64,000 nt of DNA, taken from contig NC_018013.1 in assembly GCF_000265385.1 (NCBI RefSeq), forward strand, positions 2,817,001 to 2,881,000, given 5' to 3'. Made by a program: the position numbers and the translations under genes. The notes under the pieces are model-generated. The model had not been told where the DNA came from and ran no database searches. It was given only the letters and a program-made list of their open reading frames with translations. Origin of the DNA: Aequorivita sublithincola DSM 14238. GTDB lineage: Bacteria > Bacteroidota > Bacteroidia > Flavobacteriales > Flavobacteriaceae. This document shows positions 44,338 through 54,124 of this stretch, one piece after another. Every line of letters begins with the position of its first letter. Position 1 is the first letter of the stretch.

Positions 44338-44851
44338 ATGTTTTATTAAACCAATAATATCTGTCTTCTGAAAAGATTTTACAGTCACTAAATCTCAAAC
44401 TAAGGCTCTAGGGGATAAATCAAATCTCTTAAATAATTCACGTTTTTCGGAACTTTAGACCAAAATTTTGATCAAATTTAATTGCGACATAAACTCTATT
44501 TTGATAACTCTTTTAAGTTTTATAAATAATAATTAACAAGCTAAGCGTTTCGATAATAAGTGATTAAAGATGTTGTGGTGAAATAATATATTTATATCTT
44601 TACTGGTAACAGCGTATGGTTTTCTCAAACTTATGCTAAACCAGAAAAATTAATTAAATTTTATAGAGCCAATAAAATTTAACAGTTGATGATTCAACAG
44701 ATTCTTTTTTGATAAATATTTACAATAAAATAGAAATAGCAAATTTCGTATCCCAAATAGCTATATAATAGTTTTGACATTAGTTTAGTATTCTTAATAA
44801 GGTTTTTGGAATTCAGGTATTGAGTTCCAAAAATGATTAAAAAACTTGCGT
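44338..44851. other. 514-bp noncoding, AT-rich gap
   Basis: No reading frame with coding character was found on either strand. The left end (44354-44391) matches the 3' end of the symporter gene at 47679. The right end contains the hairpin TTTTTGGAA (44803-44811) with TTCCAAAAA (44825-44833), 18 nt before the next start codon. No promoter match was found with confidence. Confidence 0.6.
44354..44391 (-). repeat. Degenerate copy of the symporter gene 3' end
   Basis: The block 44363-44391 matches 47689-47717 (the end of the symporter gene) in 24 of 29 positions, and 44354-44362 matches 47672-47680 exactly, with an 8-nt difference between the two blocks. The two copies are direct repeats, 3.3 kb apart, that bracket the genes at 44852 and 47224. 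Confidence 0.65.
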
Positions 44852-47212
44852 ATGAAAAAAGTAATATTAATAGTATCTTCTTTCTTCCTTTTGTGCGTGC
44901 AAGCTTTCTATGCTCAATCAGTTTCTCCAGTTGGTGAATGGGTTTCCATAGGCCCCGATCATATTAACCGGGGGCTAGGCTCTAATGGTCGTATCACTTC
45001 ATTGGCTATTGACCAAACCGATTCTAAAATTATTTATGGTGGAGCAAGAGGTACAGGGCTTTGGAAAACTATTGACGGAGGCGATAATTGGGGCCCATTA
45101 ACAGACAATTTACCTTCTTTAAATATAGAATGTATAGTCATAGCCAAAACCAATCACAATTTAATTTACATTGTTACTCCGGTAGGCTTATATCAATCAA
45201 TGAACGCAGGTGCTAGCTGGGTCAGAAAATATACAGGAAACTTAAATGCCGTTAATAATACACTAATTGTCCATCCTTCAGACCCAAATATATTATATAT
45301 AGCTGCAGAAATTGAAGGGAATTTAGCTAGGCCAGGAGTTTATTATTCAAATGATGCTGGCAACAGTTGGAGTCTGATATTAGATCGTGGTGCAATAAAA
45401 AGTTTACTTATTGATCCTTTAAATTCCTCAAAGTTCTACGCTAGTGTTACCAAAAGTAATGATGTAACACAATCCGGTGTTTATGAAGGATTTAAAGACC
45501 GAGCTGGTAATCACAACTGGCGAAAACTTTTTGGCTGTTCCAATGGTCGTCTTCCAGTTATTACCGATCCTGCAACAACTATTCAATTGGCAATTTCGGG
45601 AGGCCGTAAATATGCAGCTTTTAAAACCAGTACAGACTGGACGATTTACCGCACGGCTGAATTCTCGTGTTCCATTGGCGGCATAATGGAGCAGGAGTGG
45701 AAGAAAGGATGGAAAGCAGAAGGTGATATTAATGGAGATCTTGTTTTCAGACGGCTTTGGAATACTATTTATACGGATCCCAATAACCGTGATATTGTTT
45801 TTGCATCGGGAACTGATTTATGGGTATCTACCAATGGAGGCGATGACTTTACAAGAATACCTGAAGGGACATCTAAGACGCCGCACGCGGATTATCATGC
45901 ATATTATTCTGATCCAACAAATTCTAAAATAGTCTATTTCGGAACGGATGGCGGTATTTACCGCTCTAAAAACAGTGGATTGGACGATTGGAAATTTATT
46001 GGCAAAGGTATGGCCATCACAGAATTCTATAATATGTCCACTGCTTCAGAACAACCGAATACTATAATTGCTGGTACACAAGATAATGGTATGAGTAAAT
46101 ATACAGGATCCAAGAACTGGAAATTTTTAGTTGGAGGTGACTCTGAATATTCAGAGATTTCTCCAAAGGATAATAATGTTTATTATGAGGGTGGCCAACG
46201 TATAAATCAATTAAAAAAGTCCACAAACGCTGGAAGTGACTGGTCAGACGCTGGTTTACAGCTCGGTGATTGCGATATAGCCAATGAGTTCGGTGTAACG
46301 AAATATCAGGTGCTTGCCCATCCTGATGATGCATCCATTGTCTATGCAACCTGCAATGGACTGTGGAAAGGAATGCCTTGGCGACAGATATTTAACCCTT
46401 CTGGGCAGGATGTTGCGCATATAGCCATTGATAAAAAAACACATACGTTATTTGCAGGCACCTTAACTGGACGGATATATAAATCTACAAACGAGCAGGA
46501 TTTTGAGGTTCTGTTTAACCACCCCTCTATACGTCCCTCTATTGATATTCAACCTGATCCGCACAATGAGAACAGATTATACTTGGCTTTCAATAGTATT
46601 AATGCGGGAAGAGTATACATTGGAAATAAAAGGAACGGACAATATGTGTTTACCGACATTAGTTCTAATTTACCGGATAACATAAGGGTAAATACGATTG
46701 CTGTTGATTTAATGCGTGACCGCACAATATTTGCTGGCACGTTAATAGACGGTATCTATAAAGGGGTGATATCCGTGGATGGCACCAGTTGCAATTGGTC
46801 CCGATATATAAATGGTCTGCCCAATGGTATTACTGTTACCGATCTAGAAGTGCAGCCAATAACTGGTGTATTGCGGGCAGTTACTTTTGGCAGAGGAGCA
46901 TATGAAGTCAATACAGATAATCCTATTGGCAGTACGCTTTCCGCGGAAGGTAAAATCAATTTTTTACGATTGCATAATGTTGGTGGCGGATATGGAAGCG
47001 GATACGATATGTTAGATGCCGAAGTAATTGTAAAAATAGACTCACAGACTGAAATGAGTTTTGGTATGCAACTCAGAAAAAATGAAAATGAAAAATCAGC
47101 CTTAAATATGTATAGAATGCTTCAGAAAGCCTTTCAACAGAATGAAAACATAATGTTGGAGTATGTTAGAAAGAGCATTCACAGCGGTATTATTAAAAGA
47201 ATAATTAACTAA
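44852..47212 (+). CDS. Secreted VPS10/BNR-repeat protein
   Basis: The 786-residue protein has a signal peptide (MKKVILIVSSFFLLCV, cleavage near FYAQ). The body is a ten-bladed-type beta-propeller of sortilin/BNR repeats, with typical phrases LWKTIDGGDNWGPLT, LYQSMNAGASWVRKY, YYSNDAGNSWSLI, LWVSTNGGDDFTRI, IYRSKNSGLDDW and IYKSTNEQDFEVLF. The last 90 residues (from EGKINFLRLHNVGG) are a separate small domain, repeated as a stand-alone protein in the next gene. ATG at 44852 is preferred to TTG at 44846. No type IX sorting domain is seen. Probable role: surface or secreted glycan- or peptide-binding protein. Confidence 0.8.
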   Translation: MKKVILIVSSFFLLCVQAFYAQSVSPVGEWVSIGPDHINRGLGSNGRITSLAIDQTDSKIIYGGARGTGLWKTIDGGDNWGPLTDNLPSLNIECIVIAKTNHNLIYIVTPVGLYQSMNAGASWVRKYTGNLNAVNNTLIVHPSDPNILYIAAEIEGNLARPGVYYSNDAGNSWSLILDRGAIKSLLIDPLNSSKFYASVTKSNDVTQSGVYEGFKDRAGNHNWRKLFGCSNGRLPVITDPATTIQLAISGGRKYAAFKTSTDWTIYRTAEFSCSIGGIMEQEWKKGWKAEGDINGDLVFRRLWNTIYTDPNNRDIVFASGTDLWVSTNGGDDFTRIPEGTSKTPHADYHAYYSDPTNSKIVYFGTDGGIYRSKNSGLDDWKFIGKGMAITEFYNMSTASEQPNTIIAGTQDNGMSKYTGSKNWKFLVGGDSEYSEISPKDNNVYYEGGQRINQLKKSTNAGSDWSDAGLQLGDCDIANEFGVTKYQVLAHPDDASIVYATCNGLWKGMPWRQIFNPSGQDVAHIAIDKKTHTLFAGTLTGRIYKSTNEQDFEVLFNHPSIRPSIDIQPDPHNENRLYLAFNSINAGRVYIGNKRNGQYVFTDISSNLPDNIRVNTIAVDLMRDRTIFAGTLIDGIYKGVISVDGTSCNWSRYINGLPNGITVTDLEVQPITGVLRAVTFGRGAYEVNTDNPIGSTLSAEGKINFLRLHNVGGGYGSGYDMLDAEVIVKIDSQTEMSFGMQLRKNENEKSALNMYRMLQKAFQQNENIMLEYVRKSIHSGIIKRIIN

Positions 47213-47223
47213 AATATAAAATT

Positions 47224-47577
47224 ATGAAAAATATAGTTTATGTTTTTGTACTGGTATTAGCGTGTAATAGTACGTTATTTGCCCAACAGGTAGAAGCAAC
47301 AATAGGTAAAGTAATCCTTCTTCGTTTGAGTGATGTGGGTGACAAATATGGACCGTCTGGAGATAAGATTGATGCGGAAGTAATTATGAAGATTGACTCC
47401 AAGCCCGATAATGCGTTTGGTTTTCAGTTGCGAAAAGATTCTAACGAACTAACGCATACCGCCATGTTCGAAATGTTACAATACGCATACGCTAACAATG
47501 TAAACGTAAGAATTGAATACACCAGGCTGGCTGGAAAAAAGAACTTTATATTGTTTAGGGTCATATTGCAGAGGTAG
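47224..47577 (+). CDS. Small secreted protein, copy of the VPS10 protein C-terminal domain
   Basis: The 117-residue protein has a signal peptide (MKNIVYVFVLVLACNSTLFAQ) and one domain. It aligns to the last 90 residues of the protein before it: GKVILLRLSDVGDKYG with GKINFLRLHNVGGGYG; DAEVIMKIDSK with DAEVIVKIDSQ; FGFQLRKDSNE with FGMQLRKNENE; VRIEYTR with IMLEYVR. It lies 11 nt downstream, so the two are one transcript. No known family; it may assemble with or replace the C-terminal domain. Confidence 0.7.
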   Translation: MKNIVYVFVLVLACNSTLFAQQVEATIGKVILLRLSDVGDKYGPSGDKIDAEVIMKIDSKPDNAFGFQLRKDSNELTHTAMFEMLQYAYANNVNVRIEYTRLAGKKNFILFRVILQR

Positions 47578-47678
47578 ATCAGATATTCATTGACTTCCAT
47601 ATAAATATTGAGTATTTTCAATATGTTACTAAAACTTGCCGAAAATCAAGTTTTATTTAGCTAGAAAATCTATAATAT

Positions 47679-49409
47679 CTACAAATCAGTCTTCTGAAAA
47701 GACTTAATAATCACCAACCCACAAACAACAGCTACTGCCGATAAGCTGAAAGCCAAAACGTTATTGCTATAAATAAAGTTTCCGATGGCAAATAGCGTAC
47801 AGTAAACGCCTACAACACCTGCAAAAAACCCAAGAATCTTCATTCCAAAACCTTTGAATTTAGATTCATTTCCAAAGATTAAGCTGTTAAAACTGTTCAG
47901 TGTTTCGGCGTCGGAAGGTTTCGTTAAATAGGTTACAGCCACCCAGCCAATTGTAGTTACTACAACACCAATAACTAGTTGCCAATGCCCAGCAATATCA
48001 ACCATCGGTGTGTCCATTTTTCCATTTATAAAGAAGAAAGCAGCGATAACGAAAGAAATTAGCATTGCAGCAATCTCGCTGTAAGGGTTAATTCTGCTCC
48101 AAAACCAACGTAAAATAAACAGTAAACCTGTTCCAGCGCCAATAGATAGCAATAAGTTGAAACCGTCTCGTGCTTCTTCCAAAACGAGTGCCAACAAACC
48201 TGCAAAAACCATCATTACAACTGTGGAAATTCTTCCAACGGCAACTTGTTCTTTGTCAGTAGCTTCTTTCCGAAGAAAACGTACATAAAAGTCATTTACT
48301 ACATAAGAACTTCCCCAGTTTAAGTGTGTAGAAATCGTACTCATAAACGCTGCAATAAGTGATGTAATAACGATTCCTAATAGACCAGCAGGCAAAAATG
48401 TAAGCATCGCAGGATAAGACAAATCATTTTTCACAAAAGCTGGATTTAAATCAGGAAAAGCGGCTTGTAAGCTTTCAAGATTTGGAAAAACAATTATTGA
48501 AGCCAACCCAATAATAATCCACGGCCAAGGGCGAAGGGCATAATGCGCAATATTGAAAAATAGCGTTGCATAAGTAGCATTTTTTTCATCTTTTGCTGCC
48601 AACATTCTTTGTGCAATATAACCACCGCCACCAGGTTCTGCACCAGGATACCAAACGCTCCACCATTGAACAGCCAGCGGAATTATAAGTAGTGGAATTA
48701 ACAATTCAGGTTTTGAAAAATCTGGGAGCATTGCTGTTTTTGCTGCAACGGCGGGAGTGGAGAGTAGTTTGTCTATTCCGCCGATTTCTGGCATATTTAC
48801 AATGTAAATAGTTGCCCAAATGCTTCCGATCATCGCAATAATAAATTGCACAAAATCTGTCAATAAAACCCCTTTCAATCCTCCAAAAGCAGAATAAATA
48901 ACAACAACAGGCGAAGCAATTAATAAAACGTGTACCGCAGATAACCCAAACATTACGTGACCAATTTTAATTGTCGCCAAGCAAACATTTGCCATAATTA
49001 CGATGTTGAAGAAAATGCCAAGATAGATGGCTCGAAATCCTCTTAAAAATGCTGCGCTTTTTCCGCTGTATCGCAATTCATAAAACTCTAAATCTGTAGT
49101 TATTCCGCTTCTTCGCCAAAGTTTCGCGTAAAAAAATACAGTTAGCATTCCCGTTAACAGAAAACTCCACCAAATCCAGTTTCCGAACACGCCGTCTTCA
49201 CGTATTACGCCTGCAACAAAGTTAGGTGTATCGGCAGCAAACGTAGTAGCTACCATACTTACGCCGAGCAACCACCAAGGCATATTTCTATCAGATAGGA
49301 AAAAGGATTTTGAGTCTTTCCCAGATTGTTTTGCGACAACAAGACCTATTACGATGAAAACTATAAAAAATGAAATTATAATTATCCAATCAAGAATTTC
49401 TAAATGCAT
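47679..49409 (-). CDS. Sodium:solute symporter (SSS family)
   Basis: The 576-residue inner-membrane protein has about 14 transmembrane segments. Family blocks: LEILDWIIIISFFIVF, GRNMPWW-like DRNMPWWLLGVSMVATTFA, YSAFGGLKGVLLTDFVQFI and SSYVVNDFYVRFLRKEA. The substrate may be a sugar, a carboxylate or an amino acid; sequence does not decide. Its 3' end has a degenerate direct-repeat copy 3.3 kb away. Confidence 0.9.
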   Translation of the reverse strand: MHLEILDWIIIISFFIVFIVIGLVVAKQSGKDSKSFFLSDRNMPWWLLGVSMVATTFAADTPNFVAGVIREDGVFGNWIWWSFLLTGMLTVFFYAKLWRRSGITTDLEFYELRYSGKSAAFLRGFRAIYLGIFFNIVIMANVCLATIKIGHVMFGLSAVHVLLIASPVVVIYSAFGGLKGVLLTDFVQFIIAMIGSIWATIYIVNMPEIGGIDKLLSTPAVAAKTAMLPDFSKPELLIPLLIIPLAVQWWSVWYPGAEPGGGGYIAQRMLAAKDEKNATYATLFFNIAHYALRPWPWIIIGLASIIVFPNLESLQAAFPDLNPAFVKNDLSYPAMLTFLPAGLLGIVITSLIAAFMSTISTHLNWGSSYVVNDFYVRFLRKEATDKEQVAVGRISTVVMMVFAGLLALVLEEARDGFNLLLSIGAGTGLLFILRWFWSRINPYSEIAAMLISFVIAAFFFINGKMDTPMVDIAGHWQLVIGVVVTTIGWVAVTYLTKPSDAETLNSFNSLIFGNESKFKGFGMKILGFFAGVVGVYCTLFAIGNFIYSNNVLAFSLSAVAVVCGLVIIKSFQKTDL

Positions 49410-49527
49410 AAGAAATATAGGTTTAATGGTTGTTTACGTTTTCGTTTGTGAAAGTAAAGAAATTGCTTTGAAAATTAATAAAGCGTTAAAGTTTTATATT
49501 CACAGTTTTTTGAACATATTTTTTGTT

Positions 49528-49535
49528 TAGATTTG
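49528..49535 (+). promoter_or_regulatory. -7 promoter element of the histidine operon
   Basis: TAGATTTG fits TAnnTTTG, with TTG at 49510-49512 as a possible -33 element. Transcription would start near 49541, a few bases before the leader peptide ATG. Confidence 0.6.
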
Positions 49536-49546
49536 TCCACAGAATT

Positions 49547-49603
49547 ATGAACAACTTATTTTTACATCATCATCATATTATTTTCCACGCTCCTGCGAGG
49601 TAA
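49547..49603 (+). CDS. hisL: Histidine operon leader peptide
   Basis: An 18-residue ORF, MNNLFLHHHHIIFHAPAR, with four consecutive His codons and one more His. It begins right after the promoter and is followed by a terminator hairpin and then hisG, the classic layout of histidine attenuation: when charged tRNA-His is scarce the ribosome stalls in the His codons and the terminator does not form. The name hisL is by analogy with enteric bacteria; sequences are not homologous. Confidence 0.85.
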   Translation: MNNLFLHHHHIIFHAPAR

Positions 49604-49634
49604 TATGGCTGTTGTATAAATTTCACAATATTCC

Positions 49635-49668
49635 AAAAACCCGTTTGAGCAATCAAGCGGGTTTTTTT
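49635..49668 (+). terminator. Attenuator terminator of the histidine operon
   Basis: Arms 49635-49647 and 49654-49666 form a 13-bp stem with one G-U pair (core ACCCG/CGGGT), a 6-nt loop and seven T. It lies 32 nt after the leader peptide stop and 36 nt before hisG. A competing antiterminator is expected but could not be fixed by eye; TTGT/ACAA and AATAT/ATATT pairings in 49602-49633 are candidates. Confidence 0.85.
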
Positions 49669-49703
49669 ATTCCCTAAACTGAACTAAAACAAATATTTTC
49701 AAA

Positions 49704-50561
49704 ATGCAAAAACTAAAAATAGCTATACAAAAATCAGGTCGACTCCACGATGAATCGCTTGCTCTACTTAAGGATTGCGGTATTTATATAGATAATGGCC
49801 GCGACCAATTAAAGGCTTCAGCCACTAATTTTCCTTTGGAAATATATTATTTGCGCAATGGCGATATTCCTCAATATCTGAAAGATGGCGTAATAGATTG
49901 CGCGATTATTGGTGAAAATCTTTTAGTTGAAAAGGGAGAAGAAATCAATATTGTTGGGCGTTTGGGCTTTTCTAAATGTCGCGTTTCTTTGGCCGTTTCG
50001 AAGTTTATGAAGTATAATTCCATCAAAGACCTAAACGGAAAACGCATCGCCACCAGTTACCCTAAAACCACGCAAGATTATTTAGATAAAAACGGAATAA
50101 ATGCAGAACTCCACATCATTAACGGCAGCGTAGAAATCGCACCAAACATAGGCCTTGCAGACGCTATTTGCGATATTGTGAGCAGCGGAAGTACGCTGTT
50201 TAAAAACAATTTGAAGGAAGTAGAAGTTATTATGAAAAGTGAAGCAGTGCTCGCAGTATCTCCAAATATTTCAGATATCGAGAACAACATACTCGAAAAA
50301 CTTCAATTTAGAATTAAATCTGTTTTGCAAGGTCGCGATTCGCGTTATGTACTTTTGAATGCTCCTAATGACAAAATTGACGACATCATTAAAATTCTTC
50401 CGGGAATGAAAAGTCCAACGCTGCTTCCTCTAGCAGAAGAAGGCTGGAGCAGTATTCATTCCGTAGTAAATCGAGATACTTTTTGGGAGGTAATTGAAGA
50501 ATTGAAAGCAGCTGGAGCAGAAGGAATTCTAGTTTGTCCTATTGAAAAAATGATAGTTTGA
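49704..50561 (+). CDS. hisG: ATP phosphoribosyltransferase, long form
   Basis: First step of histidine synthesis, joining ATP and PRPP. The 285-residue protein begins KLKIAIQKSGRLHDESLALL and has the PRPP-binding ADAICDIVSSGSTL and, at the C-terminus, a regulatory ACT-like domain (from PTLLPLAEEGWSSIHSVV), so it is the long form that is feedback-inhibited by histidine and does not need HisZ. First structural gene of the operon. Confidence 0.97.
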   Translation: MQKLKIAIQKSGRLHDESLALLKDCGIYIDNGRDQLKASATNFPLEIYYLRNGDIPQYLKDGVIDCAIIGENLLVEKGEEINIVGRLGFSKCRVSLAVSKFMKYNSIKDLNGKRIATSYPKTTQDYLDKNGINAELHIINGSVEIAPNIGLADAICDIVSSGSTLFKNNLKEVEVIMKSEAVLAVSPNISDIENNILEKLQFRIKSVLQGRDSRYVLLNAPNDKIDDIIKILPGMKSPTLLPLAEEGWSSIHSVVNRDTFWEVIEELKAAGAEGILVCPIEKMIV

Positions 50562-50591
50562 GGCTTGAGAAAAGTAAATAAATAGTAAATC

Positions 50592-50615
50592 TGTCACCCT
50601 GAGCGCAGTCGAAGG
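50592..50615 (+). repeat. Dispersed CCTGAGCGCAGTCGAAGG repeat
   Basis: The 24-nt word in the hisG-hisD gap is a short dispersed sequence known from many Bacteroidota genomes. Its first 19 nt resemble 55276-55294 inside hisA in 16 positions. Confidence 0.6.
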
Positions 50616-50644
50616 ATTGATTATTAAATTTTGAATTTTAAAAG

Positions 50645-51943
50645 ATGAATAAAATATACAACCCCAAACTCGGGACTTGGTCTGAAATCTTAAAACGGCC
50701 AACGCAAACTATAACTGATATAGAAGCGACTGTAAACGAAATATTTTTAGAAATTAAAACCAAAGGAGATACAGCTGTTCAAAAGTACACCCAACTTTTC
50801 GATGGAATTACAATTGATAAGTTGTTAGTTTCAAAGGAAGAAATTACTACCGCCGAAAGTGATGTTTCCGGAGAATTAAAGGCAGCTATTCACCAAGCAA
50901 AGACAAATATTGAAAAATTCCACGGTGCACAAAAAACTGAAAAATTAACGGTTAAGACTACAGAAGGCGTGCTTTGCTGGCAAGAAAAACGACCCATTCA
51001 AAAAGTTGGTTTATACATTCCCGGAGGTTCTGCACCGTTATTTTCAACGGTTTTAATGTTGGCTATTCCAGCAAACATTGCGGGTTGTAAAGAAATTATA
51101 CTTTGTACACCGCCCGATAAAAACGGTAAGATCAATCCCGCTATACTCTATACGGCAAACTTATGCGGCGTAACAAAAATCTTTAAAATTGGCGGAATAC
51201 AAGCTATTGCCGCAATGACTTTTGGGACGCAAACAGTACCTTCTGTCTATAAAATTTTTGGTCCGGGAAACCAATTTGTAACTGTTGCAAAGCAAATTGC
51301 TACAAAGCACGGCGTGGCAATCGATATGCCTGCCGGTCCATCGGAACTACTTGTTTTTGCAGATGATACGGCAAATGCATCTTTCGTGGCTTCAGATCTT
51401 TTATCGCAGGCCGAACACGGCGCAGATAGTCAGGTAATTCTGGTTACAACTTCAGAAAAAATATTGAATGCCGTAGCAATTGAAGTTGAAAAACAACTTG
51501 AAGTGTTGCCGCGTAAAACTATTGCCTCCGAAGCGATTAATCATTCAAAATTAATTTTAGTTGAAAGTAATTCTGAAGCTATAAATTTAATTAATGAATA
51601 TGCTCCCGAACATTTCATAGTTGTTTCCGAAAATGAAGATTTCTTTCTTGAAAATATTGAAAATGCAGGCTCGGTTTTTATAGGAAATTATACTCCCGAA
51701 AGCGCTGCCGACTACGCTTCGGGGACGAACCACACCTTACCCACAAACGGATATGCGAAGCAGTATAGCGGAGTGAACTTGGACAGTTTTCTGAAAAGTA
51801 TGACGTTTCAGAAAATATCTAAAGAAGGAATTCTAAACATCGGAAAAGCAATAGAAATAATGGCTGAAGCTGAAGGATTGCAAGCTCATAAAAACGCTGT
51901 TACTTTGAGGTTGAACAGTTTAAAAAGCAAAAGTGATGGATAA
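50645..51943 (+). CDS. hisD: Histidinol dehydrogenase
   Basis: Last two steps of the pathway: histidinol to histidine with two NAD. The 432-residue protein has the zinc and active-site motifs GLYIPGGSAPLFSTV, GPGNQFVTVAKQ, DMPAGPSELLVFAD, SQAEHGADSQ and the pair of His/Glu in EYAPEHFIVV and YASGTNHTLPTNGYAK. Its end overlaps hisC by 8 nt. Confidence 0.97.
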   Translation: MNKIYNPKLGTWSEILKRPTQTITDIEATVNEIFLEIKTKGDTAVQKYTQLFDGITIDKLLVSKEEITTAESDVSGELKAAIHQAKTNIEKFHGAQKTEKLTVKTTEGVLCWQEKRPIQKVGLYIPGGSAPLFSTVLMLAIPANIAGCKEIILCTPPDKNGKINPAILYTANLCGVTKIFKIGGIQAIAAMTFGTQTVPSVYKIFGPGNQFVTVAKQIATKHGVAIDMPAGPSELLVFADDTANASFVASDLLSQAEHGADSQVILVTTSEKILNAVAIEVEKQLEVLPRKTIASEAINHSKLILVESNSEAINLINEYAPEHFIVVSENEDFFLENIENAGSVFIGNYTPESAADYASGTNHTLPTNGYAKQYSGVNLDSFLKSMTFQKISKEGILNIGKAIEIMAEAEGLQAHKNAVTLRLNSLKSKSDG

Positions 51944-52991
51944 AACTAATTTTAACATAAATACTCTCATTCGTCCAAATGTGGCCAAAATGAAGCCATA
52001 TAGTTCTGCTCGCGATGAATTCAAGGATTTTGACAGTGAAATGATTTTTCTCGATGCCAATGAAAATCCTTTTGAAACTGATGTAAACCGTTATCCCGAT
52101 CCGCAGCAACGAACATTGAAAAACATAATTTCAATACAGAAAAGCATTCCAGAGAATCAAATTCTCTTAGGAAACGGAAGCGATGAAGTGCTCGACCTAA
52201 TTTTTAGGGCGTTTTGTGAACCGGCAAGAGATAACGTAATTACACTTCCGCCAACCTATGGAATGTACAGTGTTTTAGCCAATTTGAACAATATTGAAAA
52301 TAGGGAAGTTCTTCTCGATTTAGATTTTCAACCTGATCTAGATGAAATTTCAAGAACTGAGGATTCGCGCACAAAGCTTCTATTCATCTGCTCTCCAAAC
52401 AATCCAACGGGAAATTTATTTATTTCCCAACATATTTTATATCTGTTGAAAAACTTTAATGGTTTGGTTGTAATTGATGAAGCCTATACTGATTTCGCTT
52501 CAAAGAAAAGCTGGATAGAAAAGTTGAATGATTTTCCGAATTTAATAATTACGCAAACCCTTTCAAAAGCCTATGGAATGGCTGGAATTCGTTTGGGAAT
52601 TTGTTACGCTTCCGCAGAAATAATTGCAGTTTTAAATAAAATTAAACCGCCGTATAATGTTAATGAGTTAACACAGAAACGAGCAATAGAAAAACTTCAG
52701 GATATTGAAAACATTCAAAGTGAAATCACTTCATTAAAAGAAGAAAGAAAGACATTAATTAAAGCTTTAAAGAGGCTTAAATTTATAGAAAAAACATATC
52801 CAACGGATTCCAATTTTATCCTATTGAAAGTTGATGATGCCGATAAACGTTACAAGCAATTGCTGGAAAAAGGGATTGTGGTTCGCAACAGAAGTTCACA
52901 ACCGCTTTGTGAAAATACGCTGCGAATAACCGTCGGCACAGCTTCAGAAAATAAAAAATTAATATCCATTTTAAAAGAATTACAAAAATGA
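51936..52991 (+). CDS. hisC: Histidinol-phosphate aminotransferase
   Basis: PLP enzyme that aminates imidazole-acetol phosphate. The 351-residue protein (ATG at 51936; a GTG at 51933 is one codon upstream) has [24 protein letters not shown], the PLP-contact CSPNNPTGN and [11 protein letters not shown]-Lys in [14 protein letters not shown], and LRITVGT. It overlaps hisD by 8 nt and hisB by 4 nt. Confidence 0.96.
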   Translation: MDKTNFNINTLIRPNVAKMKPYSSARDEFKDFDSEMIFLDANENPFETDVNRYPDPQQRTLKNIISIQKSIPENQILLGNGSDEVLDLIFRAFCEPARDNVITLPPTYGMYSVLANLNNIENREVLLDLDFQPDLDEISRTEDSRTKLLFICSPNNPTGNLFISQHILYLLKNFNGLVVIDEAYTDFASKKSWIEKLNDFPNLIITQTLSKAYGMAGIRLGICYASAEIIAVLNKIKPPYNVNELTQKRAIEKLQDIENIQSEITSLKEERKTLIKALKRLKFIEKTYPTDSNFILLKVDDADKRYKQLLEKGIVVRNRSSQPLCENTLRITVGTASENKKLISILKELQK

Positions 52992-54124
52992 AAAAGCGCG
53001 TATTATTTATAGACCGTGACGGCACGATTATAAAAGAAACCGTGGACGAGCAAATTGATGGGTTTGAGAAAATGATTTTTTACCCAAAAGTGTTCACTTA
53101 TCTCGGAAAAATCGCCAAGGAACTCGATTTTGAATTGGTAATGATTACCAACCAAGATGGTTTGGGGACAGCGTCTTTTCCCGAAGAAACCTTTTGGCCC
53201 GTTCACAATTTTATAATGAAAGCTTTTGAAAATGAAGGCGTTATTTTCAAAGAAGTACTTATAGACCGAACATTTCCTCACGAAAAAGCTGAAACCCGCA
53301 AACCTGGCACTGCTTTGCTTCAAAAATACTTTTCAGATGAATACGATCTTAAAAATTCGTTCGTAATTGGCGATAGGTTGACGGACATTGAATTAGCCAA
53401 AAACCTTGGTTCAAAAGGTATTTTTATAAATGATGAAACATTTTTGGGCACTAATGAAATTTCTTTGAAAGAGGAAGAACTTCAACAATACATTGCTTTG
53501 GAGACCAATGATTGGCAAAAAATTTATGAGTTTTTAAAACTGAAACAACGCGTTTCAGAAATTCATAGAAAAACGAATGAAACGGATATTTCCATAAAGT
53601 TGAATTTGGATGGAACTGGAAAATCTACCATAAATACTGGCATTGCATTTTTTGATCATATGTTAGATCAATTGGCGCGTCACGGACAAATGGATTTAGA
53701 AATTACAGTAAAAGGCGATTTGGAAGTAGACGAGCACCACACTATTGAGGATACCGCAATTGCTTTGGGCGAAGTTTTTAATAATGCGCTTGGCGATAAA
53801 TTAGGGATGGAACGATATGGTTTCTGTTTGCCTATGGACGACTGTTTGGCGCAGGTTGCCATTGATTTTGGTGGAAGAAATTGGTTGGTTTGGGATACAG
53901 ATTTTAAACGTGAAATGATTGGAAAAATGCCAACAGAAATGTTTTACCACTTTTTCAAAAGCTTTACCGATGGCGCAAAAGCAAACCTCAACATAAAAGC
54001 TGAAGGAACCAACGAGCACCACAAGATTGAAGCTATTTTCAAAGCGTTCGCAAAAGCAATAAAAATGGCTGTAAAGCGCGATGCCGATAAAATGATTTTA
54101 CCCTCAACTAAAGGCCTACTTTAA
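52988..54124 (+). CDS. hisB: Fused histidinol-phosphatase / imidazoleglycerol-phosphate dehydratase
   Basis: The 378-residue protein has an N-terminal HAD phosphatase (Asp9/Asp11 in [30 protein letters not shown]) and a C-terminal IGPD domain (residues 190-378; [46 protein letters not shown]). Both reactions flank hisC in the pathway. The stop overlaps the hisH start by one base (TAATG). Confidence 0.97.
   Translation: MKKRVLFIDRDGTIIKETVDEQIDGFEKMIFYPKVFTYLGKIAKELDFELVMITNQDGLGTASFPEETFWPVHNFIMKAFENEGVIFKEVLIDRTFPHEKAETRKPGTALLQKYFSDEYDLKNSFVIGDRLTDIELAKNLGSKGIFINDETFLGTNEISLKEEELQQYIALETNDWQKIYEFLKLKQRVSEIHRKTNETDISIKLNLDGTGKSTINTGIAFFDHMLDQLARHGQMDLEITVKGDLEVDEHHTIEDTAIALGEVFNNALGDKLGMERYGFCLPMDDCLAQVAIDFGGRNWLVWDTDFKREMIGKMPTEMFYHFFKSFTDGAKANLNIKAEGTNEHHKIEAIFKAFAKAIKMAVKRDADKMILPSTKGLL

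Noticed and set aside
44338..44851. Small RNA or tRNA gene in the 514-bp gap
   Set aside because: No cloverleaf, no TTCRA loop and no terminator that would close a small RNA.
44852..47212. Type IX sorting domain at the end of the VPS10-like protein
   Set aside because: The C-terminal part has no typical sorting-domain strands or final Lys-rich motif and is instead homologous to the next small protein.
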